Of a stretch of DNA of 64,000 nt, positions 26,272-34,113 are shown one piece after another. This DNA is from Leptotrichia sp. oral taxon 215 str. W9775. Its GTDB lineage: Bacteria > Fusobacteriota > Fusobacteriia > Fusobacteriales > Leptotrichiaceae. The position numbers and the translations under genes are program-made. The stretch's first letter is position 1; every line of letters starts with the position of its first letter. The stretch is from the NCBI RefSeq assembly GCF_000469505.1, contig NZ_KI272874.1, positions 1 through 64,000 of the forward strand, written 5' to 3'. Under the pieces are notes generated by a model. That model saw only the letters and a list, made by a program, of their open reading frames with translations, searched no databases and was not told the DNA's origin.

Positions 26272-27241
26272 GGAAATAAAGAAACTGGATAAAAATATAT
26301 TTGAGCTGAAATGTTCCGCATTTAAAGGTGAAGGCTATACCCTGTGGAAACTGAGAAAAAACTGGGAACTTATTACAGGAAATATAATTGCTGAAAAATC
26401 AGAGCCTAAAAACCTTTATATGAGGGAACTGACAATAAACGTACATGATCCTGTTATTCATCATAGCATTGTTTCATACTCTTCCATAATAATGAAAAAA
26501 ATTAATGAGTTTTTTCAGGGAAATGTTGTGGAAAAAGTTGAGGTTAGGAAAATAAATAGAAATTCCAGAAGAAATATACTGGATTTAAGTAAGCAGGAAA
26601 AAACTGGAAATACGTTGAAAATAATTGAAACAGCTGAGAAAAAAAATTCTCTTCAGGAAAAGGAATTGGAACTGTCTAACGAAGAAAAGGAAAAAATAAA
26701 GGAAAATATTGATAAAATAGATAAGAAATATGAAAATTTTGCCGTAAGGCTGAAGGAAATAGCGGAAAATAACAGGAAAAGGGAAAAATACCTTTTAAGC
26801 AGCGGTTTTATCCAGTGCAGTGAATGTGGGAAAATATTTTATCCTGGAGGAAATGAAAAAATATGCTTTAACTGCTATGACAGGAAAGAAAGCGGAAAAA
26901 TAGAGGCAATGGCAAAGCTGCTGACTGAAATGCCTCTTATTGGGGAAAGGGATGCAGTTAGAAGGACAGGGACAGATGCGTACACCTATTATAAGGTCAG
27001 GGATATGCTGGCCCAGAGGGTTTACAGTGATCTTTTCTATTTCTGTATGGAAAAGAACCTTCAGATACAGGGAAATGAAGAATGGAGGGACGAAATAAGA
27101 AAAGAAACAATTGTGGATTTTGAAATTTACGTAAAAAATTATATAGATTTGAAAATAGGTACAGATAACATGGAAATTTTTTCAAAGGAAAAGAAAAAAT
27201 TGTTAAAAAAGCTGAATAATGACAGGAGATTTAAAAAATGA
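26264..27241 (+). CDS. DciA-like (DUF721) protein with C-terminal zinc ribbon
   Basis: 325 residues. The first 100 match the DUF721/DciA layout: WKLRKNWELITGNIIAEKSEPKNL then LTINVHDPVIHHSIVSYSS. DciA loads the replicative helicase in most bacteria lacking DnaC/DnaI. After a charged linker comes a four-Cys zinc ribbon (CSECGKIFYPGG...CFNCYDR, near residues 184-206) and a helical tail. The fused zinc ribbon is not part of the minimal family. Position straight after dnaA-recF supports a replication role. It overlaps recF by eight bases and the next gene by four. Confidence 0.75.
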   Translation: MSKEIKKLDKNIFELKCSAFKGEGYTLWKLRKNWELITGNIIAEKSEPKNLYMRELTINVHDPVIHHSIVSYSSIIMKKINEFFQGNVVEKVEVRKINRNSRRNILDLSKQEKTGNTLKIIETAEKKNSLQEKELELSNEEKEKIKENIDKIDKKYENFAVRLKEIAENNRKREKYLLSSGFIQCSECGKIFYPGGNEKICFNCYDRKESGKIEAMAKLLTEMPLIGERDAVRRTGTDAYTYYKVRDMLAQRVYSDLFYFCMEKNLQIQGNEEWRDEIRKETIVDFEIYVKNYIDLKIGTDNMEIFSKEKKKLLKKLNNDRRFKK

Positions 27242-28239
27242 ATGTAGAGGAATTATTAAAAGAAGCCATGGATTCTTATACAGAAGGTAAAGCTTACGAC
27301 GCTCTAATCTATCTGGAAACGGTGCTTGAAATGGAAGAGGGAAACTACCAGGCATTGAAAATGATTTCAAAAATATACGTGGATACAGGCTTTTATAAGG
27401 AAGCTATAAAATACAGTGAAATAGCATATAAAAAATATAGTGACAATCCTGAAGTGATATTTAACATGGGATATCTCAGTCAAGCAATAGGAAAATATAA
27501 GAAGGCGCTTTCCTATTATGAGAAATATTCTGAAACAGAAAGCAATTACCATGTCATGCTTAATATGGGTCTCTGCTACATGGAACTAAAGTATTACAGA
27601 AAGGCTCTTGAAATGCTGGAAAAGGCTATAGAAAAAGAACCTTCAAATACTGAAGGATACATGGATAAGGCTGAATGCCTGATAAGAATGAACCAGTTTG
27701 ACAGGGCAATGCAGATATATGAGGAAAGGCTTGCAGATAAGGAAAATAACGTAGAGGAATATTATATTTACATGAGGATGGGAGACCTGAAAAATGCGGC
27801 TGGAAATATTGATGAAGCAATAAAATATTATAATATTGCCATAAATTTCAGTAAAGCTGAGGACTTCGTCTTTGAAAATTTTTATGAGATGCTAATTAAG
27901 GCTGAAAAATATGAAGAGATAGAACTTCTTCTTATAAACTTTGCAAACAGCGGTCATCCAAGGGAAAAGGTACTTAACATGGAAGGAAGGTATGCTTCTG
28001 CAATAAAGGATTTTGAGAGGGCAAAGAAGGTGTGCGATAAACTGCTTATGCTTGAGCCTGACAATCCGCTTCATTATTTTAATTCGGCATATATTGCAGA
28101 AATGCGGAATAAATTTGATGAGGCGCTTAAATTTATAAAAAAAGCGGAAAATTATATAAGTGACAAGGAAGTTCTAAAAGAAGCAAGAAAAAGAATAAAA
28201 AAGGCAAAGGAAAAATATCTTAAGAATAACGAGAAATAG
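27238..28239 (+). CDS. tetratricopeptide-repeat protein
   Basis: 333 residues made almost wholly of TPR units: ALIYLETVLEMEEGNYQAL, KYSEIAYKKYSDNPEV, KALSYYEKYSETESNYHV, KALEMLEKAIEKEPSN, and so on to the C-terminus. There is no signal peptide. The ATGA overlap with the DciA-like gene indicates coupled expression. It is likely a protein-interaction scaffold; the partner is unknown. Confidence 0.85.
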   Translation: MNVEELLKEAMDSYTEGKAYDALIYLETVLEMEEGNYQALKMISKIYVDTGFYKEAIKYSEIAYKKYSDNPEVIFNMGYLSQAIGKYKKALSYYEKYSETESNYHVMLNMGLCYMELKYYRKALEMLEKAIEKEPSNTEGYMDKAECLIRMNQFDRAMQIYEERLADKENNVEEYYIYMRMGDLKNAAGNIDEAIKYYNIAINFSKAEDFVFENFYEMLIKAEKYEEIELLLINFANSGHPREKVLNMEGRYASAIKDFERAKKVCDKLLMLEPDNPLHYFNSAYIAEMRNKFDEALKFIKKAENYISDKEVLKEARKRIKKAKEKYLKNNEK

Positions 28240-28273
28240 TACAGGAAAATATGCTTAAGATACAGATGACGGT

Positions 28274-28302
28274 TTGATTAAAAAGAAAAATTATGATAAA
28301 AT
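28274..28302 (+). promoter_or_regulatory. promoter of the WaaP-like kinase gene
   Basis: TTGATT (28274-28279), 17-base spacer, TAAAAT (28297-28302), 40 bases before the chosen start. Confidence 0.6.
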
Positions 28303-28342
28303 TTAAAGATTGAATTTTATAAATAAAAATAAAGAGGATTAT

Positions 28343-29164
28343 ATGTCTGAAAAAATAAATTATGAAATAACGGAAGGTTATGACAAGGAGGTTCTTCTGG
28401 AAGTTTTAAGAAACTTTGATAAGACAGGGGAATCAGTAAATGAAGAAAGAAACAGGATAAAAAGATTTAAAATAGAACATAATGGCAGGAAAAAGGAAAT
28501 AAACGTAAAATGTTTCAGTAAAAAAAGTCCGCTTATACAGTTTGTATACAAATATTTTAAAGGCTCGAAAGGAAAAAGATCATACCTGTATGGAAGAAGG
28601 CTTGTGGAACTTGGTATAAATACTCCTGAGCCAATAGCGTATTTTGATGAATATTATGATGAAGCTGTAGGAGAAAAGAGAAACTTTTACATAAGTGAGG
28701 ATTTAAAGTACCAGTTTACATGCAGGGAGCTTTTATGGCAGGAAAAATTAAAGCCTGAAGTGAAGGAAATATTTGATAGGGACAGGGAAAAGATAATAGC
28801 CCAGTTTGCAGAATTTACCTTTGATTTACATGAAAAAGGAGTTGAATTTGATGATTATTCGCCTGGAAATGTTCTTATAAGGAAGGAAGATTCTGACAGA
28901 TATGGATTTTATCTGATAGATCTTAACAGAATGACATTCCGTAAAAGTCTTGATTTTAATGCAAGAATGAAGAATGTCTCAAGAATGATGGAAGATAAGG
29001 AATATGTGGAAATATTTTCAAAATATTATTCAGAGCTTTATAAAAAGCCTTACAGTGAAGTATATGATAAACTTTACGGTTATATAAACAGGCATAAAAT
29101 TTATGTTGCAGTAAAGGACAATACAAGAACCTTCAGATATTTCTTTAAAAGAAAGAAAAGATAG
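28343..29164 (+). CDS. LPS core heptose/Kdo kinase-like protein (WaaP family)
   Basis: About 273 residues with a protein-kinase-like fold as in WaaP/KdkA: a basic N-lobe (RSYLYGRRLVELGINTPEP), then FTFDLHEKGVEFDDYSPGNVL as the catalytic loop and YLIDLNRM as the DFG-equivalent. Such enzymes phosphorylate LPS core sugars with ATP at the inner face of the membrane. An upstream in-frame TTG at 28310 has no ribosome site. AAAGAGGA is spaced for the ATG at 28343. Bacterial Ser/Thr kinase-like alternatives remain possible. Confidence 0.75.
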   Translation: MSEKINYEITEGYDKEVLLEVLRNFDKTGESVNEERNRIKRFKIEHNGRKKEINVKCFSKKSPLIQFVYKYFKGSKGKRSYLYGRRLVELGINTPEPIAYFDEYYDEAVGEKRNFYISEDLKYQFTCRELLWQEKLKPEVKEIFDRDREKIIAQFAEFTFDLHEKGVEFDDYSPGNVLIRKEDSDRYGFYLIDLNRMTFRKSLDFNARMKNVSRMMEDKEYVEIFSKYYSELYKKPYSEVYDKLYGYINRHKIYVAVKDNTRTFRYFFKRKKR

Positions 29165-29205
29165 GATAAGTCTGGAGCAGAGGGAAACGAAAGGGAAAAA
29201 AGAAA

Positions 29206-31104
29206 ATGGATAAAAATTATGATGTAATTGTTGTAGGGGCAGGGCATGCAGGAGTGGAAGCAGCCCTTGCATCAGCTAGAATGGGACTGAAAACGGCACT
29301 GTTTACAATCTATTTAGACAGTATTGCCATGATGTCCTGTAATCCTTCAGTGGGAGGACCGGGAAAAAGCCATCTTGTATCAGAGCTTGGAATGCTTGGT
29401 GGGGAAATGGCAAGACATATAGACAACTACAACCTTCAGCTGAAAAATCTGAATCATACAAAGGGGCTTGCTTCAAGAATAACCAGGGCACAGGCTGACA
29501 AATACTGGTACAGGGTAAAAATGAGGGGAATAGTTGAAACTGAAGAAAATCTGTATATAGTTCAGGGAATTGTAAATGATCTTATTGTTGAAGACGGAAG
29601 TGTAAAGGGTGTAGTAGACAATCTGGGAGTGGAGTATTCTGCAAAGGCTGTTGTACTTTGTACAGGAACATTTTTAAAAGGTCAGTTTATAATGGGGGAT
29701 GTAAAATATTCTGCAGGAAGACAGGGGGAGCCCTCCAGTGATGAACTGCCTGACAATCTTATAAAATACGGTTTTGAACTTGACAGGTACCAGACTGCAA
29801 CTCCTCCGAGAGTGGACAGAAAGAGTATTGATTTTTCAAAAATGGAAGAACTGAAGGGAGAAGACAAGCCAAGATATTTTTCATATGAAACAGAAAAGGA
29901 ATATAACCAGGTGCTTCCAACATGGCTTACATTTACAACTGAAAAAACGATAGAAACAGGAAAGGAAATGCTTAAATATTCTCCGATTGTAACAGGAGTT
30001 GTAAGTACGAAGGGACCGAGACACTGTCCTTCGCTGGATAGGAAAATAATGAACTTTCCGGAAAAGACAAATCATCAGATTTTTCTGGAGCAGGAATCTG
30101 TAGAATCAAATGAAATATATATAAACGGATTTACGACAGCAATGCCTCCATTTGCACAGGAAGCAATGCTTAAAACAATAGCAGGGCTTGAAAATGCCAA
30201 AATAGTAAGATATGGTTATGCTGTGGAATATGACTTTATTCCTGCATATCAGCTAAATCTGACACTGGAAACAAAAGTAGTCAAGGGACTTTACACTGCA
30301 GGAACGATAAACGGTACAAGCGGTTATGAGGAGGCGGCATGTCAGGGATTCATAGCTGGAGTAAATGCCGCAAGGAAAATACTTGGGAAAAGGGAAATAA
30401 TAATTGAAAGAAGTGAGGGATATATAGGAGTCCTTATAGATGACATAATAAACAAGAAGACACCTGAGCCATACAGGGTACTGCCGTCAAGGGCTGAATA
30501 TAGGCTTACACTGAGACAGGACAACATATTTATAAGGCTGCTTGAAAAATCTAAGGAAATAGGACTTTTAAACAGTGAAAAGCTTAAAGAACTGGAAAAT
30601 GTAAGAAATGAAATAGAAACAGAAATAGAAAGACTGAAGGGAATAACAGTTTATCCAACAAAGGAAACAAATGAAAAGCTTGAAAGAATAGGAAAAGAAT
30701 TTAACATTAAAAATGGAAGTGAAGATATTTCCACAAAAAGTGCAAATAGTCCTGTTTCAGCTTTTGAATTTCTGGCGAGAAAGGAAATAAGCTACGACAA
30801 CCTTTCAGAATTTGTGGAAACTGTGGATCTTTCCCCTCTGGCAAAGGAACAGGTTGAAATAAATGCAAAATATAATGTGTTTATTGAAAGGGAGAAGGCA
30901 CAGATTGAAAAATTTGAAAAGCTTGAAAAAATGGAAATACCTGAAAATATTGACTATGAAAAAATACAGGGATTAAGTAATATAGCCATTTCAGGACTTA
31001 TGTACGGAAATCCTGCAACAATAGGACAGGCAAGCAGAATAAGCGGAGTTACTTATAATGATATTGCCCTTCTTATAGCAGTGATAAAGGAAAATCATAA
31101 ATAA
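29206..31104 (+). CDS. mnmG: tRNA U34 modification enzyme MnmG (GidA)
   Basis: 632 residues: FAD-binding VVGAGHAGVEAALASARMG, the NPSVGGPGKSHLVSE block, GTFLKGQF, PSRAEYRLTLRQDN and the C-terminal helical domain. It is the FAD partner of MnmE (encoded leftward at 19125), forming cmnm5U34 in tRNAs. Length is typical. It lies 41 bases before pth, probably as one transcript. Confidence 0.97.
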   Translation: MDKNYDVIVVGAGHAGVEAALASARMGLKTALFTIYLDSIAMMSCNPSVGGPGKSHLVSELGMLGGEMARHIDNYNLQLKNLNHTKGLASRITRAQADKYWYRVKMRGIVETEENLYIVQGIVNDLIVEDGSVKGVVDNLGVEYSAKAVVLCTGTFLKGQFIMGDVKYSAGRQGEPSSDELPDNLIKYGFELDRYQTATPPRVDRKSIDFSKMEELKGEDKPRYFSYETEKEYNQVLPTWLTFTTEKTIETGKEMLKYSPIVTGVVSTKGPRHCPSLDRKIMNFPEKTNHQIFLEQESVESNEIYINGFTTAMPPFAQEAMLKTIAGLENAKIVRYGYAVEYDFIPAYQLNLTLETKVVKGLYTAGTINGTSGYEEAACQGFIAGVNAARKILGKREIIIERSEGYIGVLIDDIINKKTPEPYRVLPSRAEYRLTLRQDNIFIRLLEKSKEIGLLNSEKLKELENVRNEIETEIERLKGITVYPTKETNEKLERIGKEFNIKNGSEDISTKSANSPVSAFEFLARKEISYDNLSEFVETVDLSPLAKEQVEINAKYNVFIEREKAQIEKFEKLEKMEIPENIDYEKIQGLSNIAISGLMYGNPATIGQASRISGVTYNDIALLIAVIKENHK

Positions 31105-31145
31105 AGACAGGATTTATAACTAAAAGGAAGGAAAAAAGGAAACAG

Positions 31146-31712
31146 ATGAAGTTAATTGTAGGACTTGGTAATCCGGGAGAACAGTATAAGCTTACAAGAC
31201 ATAATGTAGGTTTCATATTTATAGATGAATATCTCAGAAAAAATAATATAACTGATATAAGGGAAAAGTATAAATCAGAGTTTGTCCAGACTGATTACAG
31301 GGGGGAAAAGGTTTTTTACCAGAAACCCCTGACTTTCATGAATTTAAGTGGTGAAGCAGTAGGCCAGGCAATAAGGTTTTTTAAGATGGATCCTGCTACT
31401 GACCTTTTTGTAATATACGACGACATGGATATGGAGTTTGGAAAGATAAAAATCAGAAAGGACGGGAGATCTGCAGGCCATAATGGAATTAAATCCATAA
31501 TACAGCATGTGGGGGAAAAATTCGTAAGGATAAAATATGGAATAGGAAAGGCAAAATCAAAGGAAGAGACAGTAGGGCATGTTCTTGGAAAATTTTCTCC
31601 TGAAGAAAAGGAAACAATAAAAGAATCACTTGAAAAAATGTTTAATCTTATAGATGATATAAAAAATGATATGGACATTTCAAAATTAATGAATAAATAT
31701 AACAAAAAATAG
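31146..31712 (+). CDS. pth: peptidyl-tRNA hydrolase
   Basis: 188 residues: VGLGNPGEQYKLTRHNVGF with the catalytic His, KPLTFMNLSGEAV, YDDMDMEFGKIKIR and GRSAGHNGIKSI. It releases peptides from dropped peptidyl-tRNA. Standard bacterial length. GGAAGGAAAAAAGG precedes the ATG. Confidence 0.96.
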   Translation: MKLIVGLGNPGEQYKLTRHNVGFIFIDEYLRKNNITDIREKYKSEFVQTDYRGEKVFYQKPLTFMNLSGEAVGQAIRFFKMDPATDLFVIYDDMDMEFGKIKIRKDGRSAGHNGIKSIIQHVGEKFVRIKYGIGKAKSKEETVGHVLGKFSPEEKETIKESLEKMFNLIDDIKNDMDISKLMNKYNKK

Positions 31713-31747
31713 AAATATTTAAAAAAGGTTATAAAGGCTTGAAAATA

Positions 31748-31796
31748 GAGGTATTTAAATGAAGGTTGGAAGTCAGGAAAATACCTCGAAAAATTT
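31748..31796 (+). terminator. terminator after pth
   Basis: GAGGTATTT (31748-31756) pairs with AAATACCTC (31779-31787), then GAAAAATTTTT. The loop is long (22 bases). Confidence 0.6.
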
Positions 31797-31831
31797 TTAT
31801 CAAAAAAATATATAAAAATTGTAAAAAGTAG

Positions 31832-31860
31832 TTGACAAAATATAAAAAATTATATATAAT
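31832..31860 (+). promoter_or_regulatory. consensus promoter of tRNA-Gln
   Basis: TTGACA (31832-31837), 17-base spacer, TATAAT (31855-31860): a perfect sigma-70-type promoter 31 bases before the tRNA. Confidence 0.9.
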
Positions 31861-31891
31861 GTTTATTGTCTTAAGTAATTAAGATTTAGAT

Positions 31892-31966
31892 TGGGCTGTC
31901 GCCAAGCGGTAAGGCACTGGACTTTGACTCCAGCATGCAATGGTTCGAATCCATTCAGCCCAGCCA
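31892..31966 (+). tRNA. tRNA-Gln (anticodon TTG)
   Basis: A cloverleaf is visible: acceptor TGGGCTG (31892-31898) with CAGCCCA (31956-31962), discriminator G, and CCA encoded at 31964-31966. The anticodon arm TGGA-CTTTGAC-TCCA gives TTG (Gln). The T arm contains GGTTCGAATCC. It has its own promoter and a terminator just downstream. Confidence 0.96.
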
Positions 31967-31990
31967 CATTTTTTAAATAATATATTAATG

Positions 31991-32020
31991 AATGTCTTGG
32001 AAATAGGACATTTTTTTTAT
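31991..32020 (+). terminator. terminator after tRNA-Gln
   Basis: AATGTC (31991-31996) pairs with GACATT (32007-32012), followed by a run of eight T. Confidence 0.75.
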
Positions 32021-32121
32021 TTATAAGTAAAGTAAATTTATTTTTAATAATCAAAAAGAGATACTTATGAATATATTATACAAAAAATCAGCCGAATTTC
32101 GAAAAAATAAAAATTAAATTA

Positions 32122-32236
32122 AATGAGCAGTCTATTATAGACTGCTCATTATCTTTGCCGTTAGGCTTTTAATTTGTAATACACCGCTATGGGCTTTAAT
32201 CTGTAAGTCATTGCCGCTATGGGCTTTTAATTTCTA
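32122..32236 (-). ncRNA. candidate repeat-containing small RNA downstream of the PemK-like toxin
   Basis: On the minus strand a consensus promoter (32242-32270) should start transcription near 32235. About 80 bases hold three imperfect repeats, each with a small GCC...GGC hairpin. They are followed by a 13-bp perfect terminator hairpin (AATGAGCAGTCTA/TAGACTGCTCATT, 32122-32150) and a T-rich tail (32100-32121). The product would be roughly 115-135 nt. Promoter, structured body and terminator together make an RNA gene likely. A short peptide (ATG at 32209, 16 codons, starting MTYRLKP) is possible but has no clear ribosome site. Partner and role are unknown; an antitoxin-like or regulatory RNA for the adjacent toxin is a hypothesis. 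Confidence 0.55.
32154..32233. repeat. three tandem imperfect repeats, 22-31 bp
   Basis: Copies at 32203-32233, 32176-32202 and 32154-32175 share CCGCTATGGGCTTTTAATTT on the plus strand. The third has CCGTTA-GGCTTTTAATTT. The GCC/GGC stem survives in all three, with a G-T wobble in the middle one and a shortened loop in the third, so structure is conserved while sequence drifts. Confidence 0.75.
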
Positions 32237-32241
32237 TATAA

Positions 32242-32270
32242 ATTATAGTTTATGCTGACAATTTTGTCAA
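32242..32270 (-). promoter_or_regulatory. perfect promoter inside the 3' end of the toxin gene
   Basis: Minus strand: TTGACA (32265-32270), 17-base spacer, TATAAT (32242-32247). The -35 lies within the codons for Leu-Thr (LTKLSA end) and the spacer crosses the stop codon. It points away from the toxin into the repeat array. Confidence 0.8.
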
Positions 32271-32774
32271 CATTTTTTTTACTTCATTATCTAACAGATT
32301 CATTTGATTTCTGGATAGTTTAATGTATCTTCTTCCTCCATTTATCCGTGGTCTGAATAATCTTGCACGGCTTATACTTCTTATAGCATGTACTAAAGCA
32401 TATGTCTCTGTTTGCTTTGAATTTCTTTGTGATTGCAGTTTTTGAATAATTCCCAAATTTATTCCATTTTTAGGTTTGGATGTAAACGGAATTACAACAG
32501 CTGTTTTTTTATTTACTGAAATAACCACACAATAATGTTGATATCTAAATTCTGAACCAATCCCGAATCCAAAATCAACTGTAAAAATTTGTCCTCTTTT
32601 ACAAGGTGTTTTTTCTAAAATTAATTCATTCTTTTCATTTTTATCTATTGATATTTCAATATTTTTCTGAATTAAAAATAAAATATATTGCATTAATTTT
32701 AAATACTCACTTGATACAATTAATTTCTTTATTTTTTTTAGTTTTTTCTTTAAATTTCTAAATTCTTTTTTCAT
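32250..32774 (-). CDS. PemK/MazF-family toxin with N-terminal helical extension
   Basis: 174 residues. Residues about 58-174 have the MazF/PemK core: KRGQIFTVDFGFGIGSEFR, a CVVISVN strand, VIPFTSKPKNG and a C-terminal helix. These proteins are usually sequence-specific mRNA interferases. The first 55 residues are a Lys-rich, probably coiled helix (KKEFRNLKKKLKKIKKLI) not found in minimal MazF. No MazE/PemI-type antitoxin gene is adjacent on either side. AAGGAG precedes the start. The gene is flanked by candidate small RNAs on both sides and lies next to tRNA-Gln. Activity is inferred from fold only. Confidence 0.8.
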   Translation of the reverse strand: MKKEFRNLKKKLKKIKKLIVSSEYLKLMQYILFLIQKNIEISIDKNEKNELILEKTPCKRGQIFTVDFGFGIGSEFRYQHYCVVISVNKKTAVVIPFTSKPKNGINLGIIQKLQSQRNSKQTETYALVHAIRSISRARLFRPRINGGRRYIKLSRNQMNLLDNEVKKMLTKLSA

Positions 32775-32990
32775 TTCTGTTACTCCTTGTTTCTATCAAC
32801 AATATAATCTTTTTTTTCTGAAAATATTCAACAAAAGAAAATTTCAAGTTAATTGTAAAATTCTTTTTTTGTAAAAGAGTCTACATTGGAAATCAAATTA
32901 ATAAACTCATTTATAAATTGGAATAATCCTTATAGAAGCTGTTTTCTAATAAAAAGAAATTCATTTTTATATCCTTTTATATTTAAAATT
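32775..32990 (-). other. transcribed leader of the toxin gene
   Basis: From the promoter at 32997-33025 a leader of about 215 bases precedes the toxin. It holds a 17-codon ORF with a fair ribosome site (ATG 32964, stop 32911; MNFFLLENSFYKDYSNL). Read through a -1 shift, it would continue FINEFINLISNVDSF to a stop at 32849. This could be a leader peptide or the remains of a small protein gene. No annotated family was recognised. Confidence 0.35.
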
Positions 32991-32996
32991 AAAATA

Positions 32997-33025
32997 ATTA
33001 TAACTAATAAAAAGATTAAAGTCAA
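32997..33025 (-). promoter_or_regulatory. promoter upstream of the toxin leader
   Basis: Minus strand: TTGACT (33020-33025), 17-base spacer, TATAAT (32997-33002). It starts just past the tail of the upstream small-RNA terminator. Confidence 0.7.
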
Positions 33026-33052
33026 GTAAATATGCATTAAATATAATAGGGA

Positions 33053-33171
33053 AAATAAAAAAGAAGCTATTTTTAAAACTTTCATTTCAAAATAGCTTCT
33101 GTATAAATTTTCATCTCATTGTACGTTTTTTTTGATTATCCTGTTCGCCATACTACGAACATGTCATCTCT
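33053..33171 (-). ncRNA. candidate small RNA upstream of the toxin
   Basis: Minus strand: a promoter (33178-33205) is followed about seven bases later by a sequence with a TGTTCG/CGAACA hairpin (33142-33161). A 12-bp terminator hairpin follows, AGAAGCTATTTT (33089-33100) with AAAATAGCTTCT (33062-33073), and a T-rich tail to 33053. Size is about 115-120 nt. Tiny ORFs exist (8 and 11 codons). A 51-codon hydrophobic ORF starting at 33085 crosses the terminator, so a small membrane peptide is the alternative. The hairpin could also end the ABC operon transcript. Confidence 0.45.
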
Positions 33172-33177
33172 AATAAT

Positions 33178-33205
33178 ATTATACTTGATTTATAAAAAAA
33201 GTCAA
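33178..33205 (-). promoter_or_regulatory. promoter of the upstream candidate small RNA
   Basis: Minus strand: TTGACT (33200-33205), 16-base spacer, TATAAT (33178-33183). Confidence 0.65.
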
Positions 33206-33279
33206 GACTTTATTTATAAAGATTTAATAAAGTTCAATTTTAATACATTTTCTAAATAAATAACTTTTTTCTATAATAT

Positions 33280-34113
33280 CTACTCAAGATTCAGATTATG
33301 TGTGTGTAAATAATGTACCCCAAAAAATAGTAATACTGAAGAAATAATAGAATACAGTATTGAAGTTATACTTCCATTTCTTAAAGAAGTGAAGATAATC
33401 GGGTCAATATCACCATACATTACAGGTACGTCTAAATTTCTCATTGCAGAATAAGTAACTGATGCACTGATAAATGAAAAAATAATTGAAATTATAAAGA
33501 AAGCAATAACTCCTACAACCACTTTATAACTTTTAAACAAATTCGCTATCGCAATACTTAAAAATATAATAAGAATACTCTGTACGTGTGCAAAGAAATT
33601 ATAAATAAGCTGTAAAATAGATATAAAAATATATTTAGAGCTAAAAAATTCTTTAACCATAGTATTCAAGTCCTGATAAAATTCAGGATCCTTAATAATA
33701 TTTCTTATAAAAAATTCAAATGGAAAGAGGATAAACAGTGAAACAAATATAACAAAGTAACTTATAAATATCCATATAAGAAAATTTATCAGTTTTGCCA
33801 ATATTATCTGTGATGGTTTTAATGGGAGAGTATTTGTAAGATATCCTTCATTTCCATATATTGAAGAGCTGTACCTTGTGATTATGACAAATACTGTCAT
33901 ACAGAAAATTCCGAAAACTACAGCGAAGTACGCAAAATATAAAAGCGGAGATCCGAACATTGCTAAAAAGTTTTCTTCCCTTTCCAGACGTGAAATATCC
34001 GATGTAAGAAGAAGAAATCTGTTAATAATTCCAATGACAAGAGCCGCAATATAAAAAGGTATTAATTTTTTTCCTATATTCATAAAATCGTATTTAAATA
34101 ATTTTAGTATCAT
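33280..34113 (-). CDS. ABC-2-type transporter permease
   Basis: 277 residues with six predicted membrane segments: LIPFYIAALVIGIINRFLLL, YFAYFAVVFGIFCMTVFVI, FLIWIFISYFVIFVSLFILF, further segments, and a last one near ILYSIISSVLLFFGVHYL. It begins four bases inside the ATPase gene (ATGA). The pair probably forms an exporter of the Ytr/Bcr type for a peptide, lipid or antibiotic; the substrate is unknown. Confidence 0.8.
   Translation of the reverse strand: MILKLFKYDFMNIGKKLIPFYIAALVIGIINRFLLLTSDISRLEREENFLAMFGSPLLYFAYFAVVFGIFCMTVFVIITRYSSSIYGNEGYLTNTLPLKPSQIILAKLINFLIWIFISYFVIFVSLFILFPFEFFIRNIIKDPEFYQDLNTMVKEFFSSKYIFISILQLIYNFFAHVQSILIIFLSIAIANLFKSYKVVVGVIAFFIISIIFSFISASVTYSAMRNLDVPVMYGDIDPIIFTSLRNGSITSILYSIISSVLLFFGVHYLHTHNLNLE

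Noticed and set aside
31753..31815. 18-codon ORF after pth
   Set aside because: It coincides with the pth terminator hairpin and has no conserved features.
32154..32233. Short CRISPR array
   Set aside because: Only three imperfect units with almost no unique spacer between them, unequal spacing and no cas genes.
32122..32774. Canonical type III toxin-antitoxin (ToxIN-like) locus
   Set aside because: The repeats lie after, not before, the toxin gene, have a separate promoter, and the protein reads as PemK/MazF rather than ToxN, CptN or TenpN.
33142..33161. LexA-type SOS box
   Set aside because: The half-sites are inverted relative to CGAAC-N4-GTTCG and the gap is eight bases; a small-RNA hairpin explains them better.
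31892..33279. Integrated element at tRNA-Gln
   Set aside because: No integrase and no second copy of the tRNA 3' end were seen in the window.
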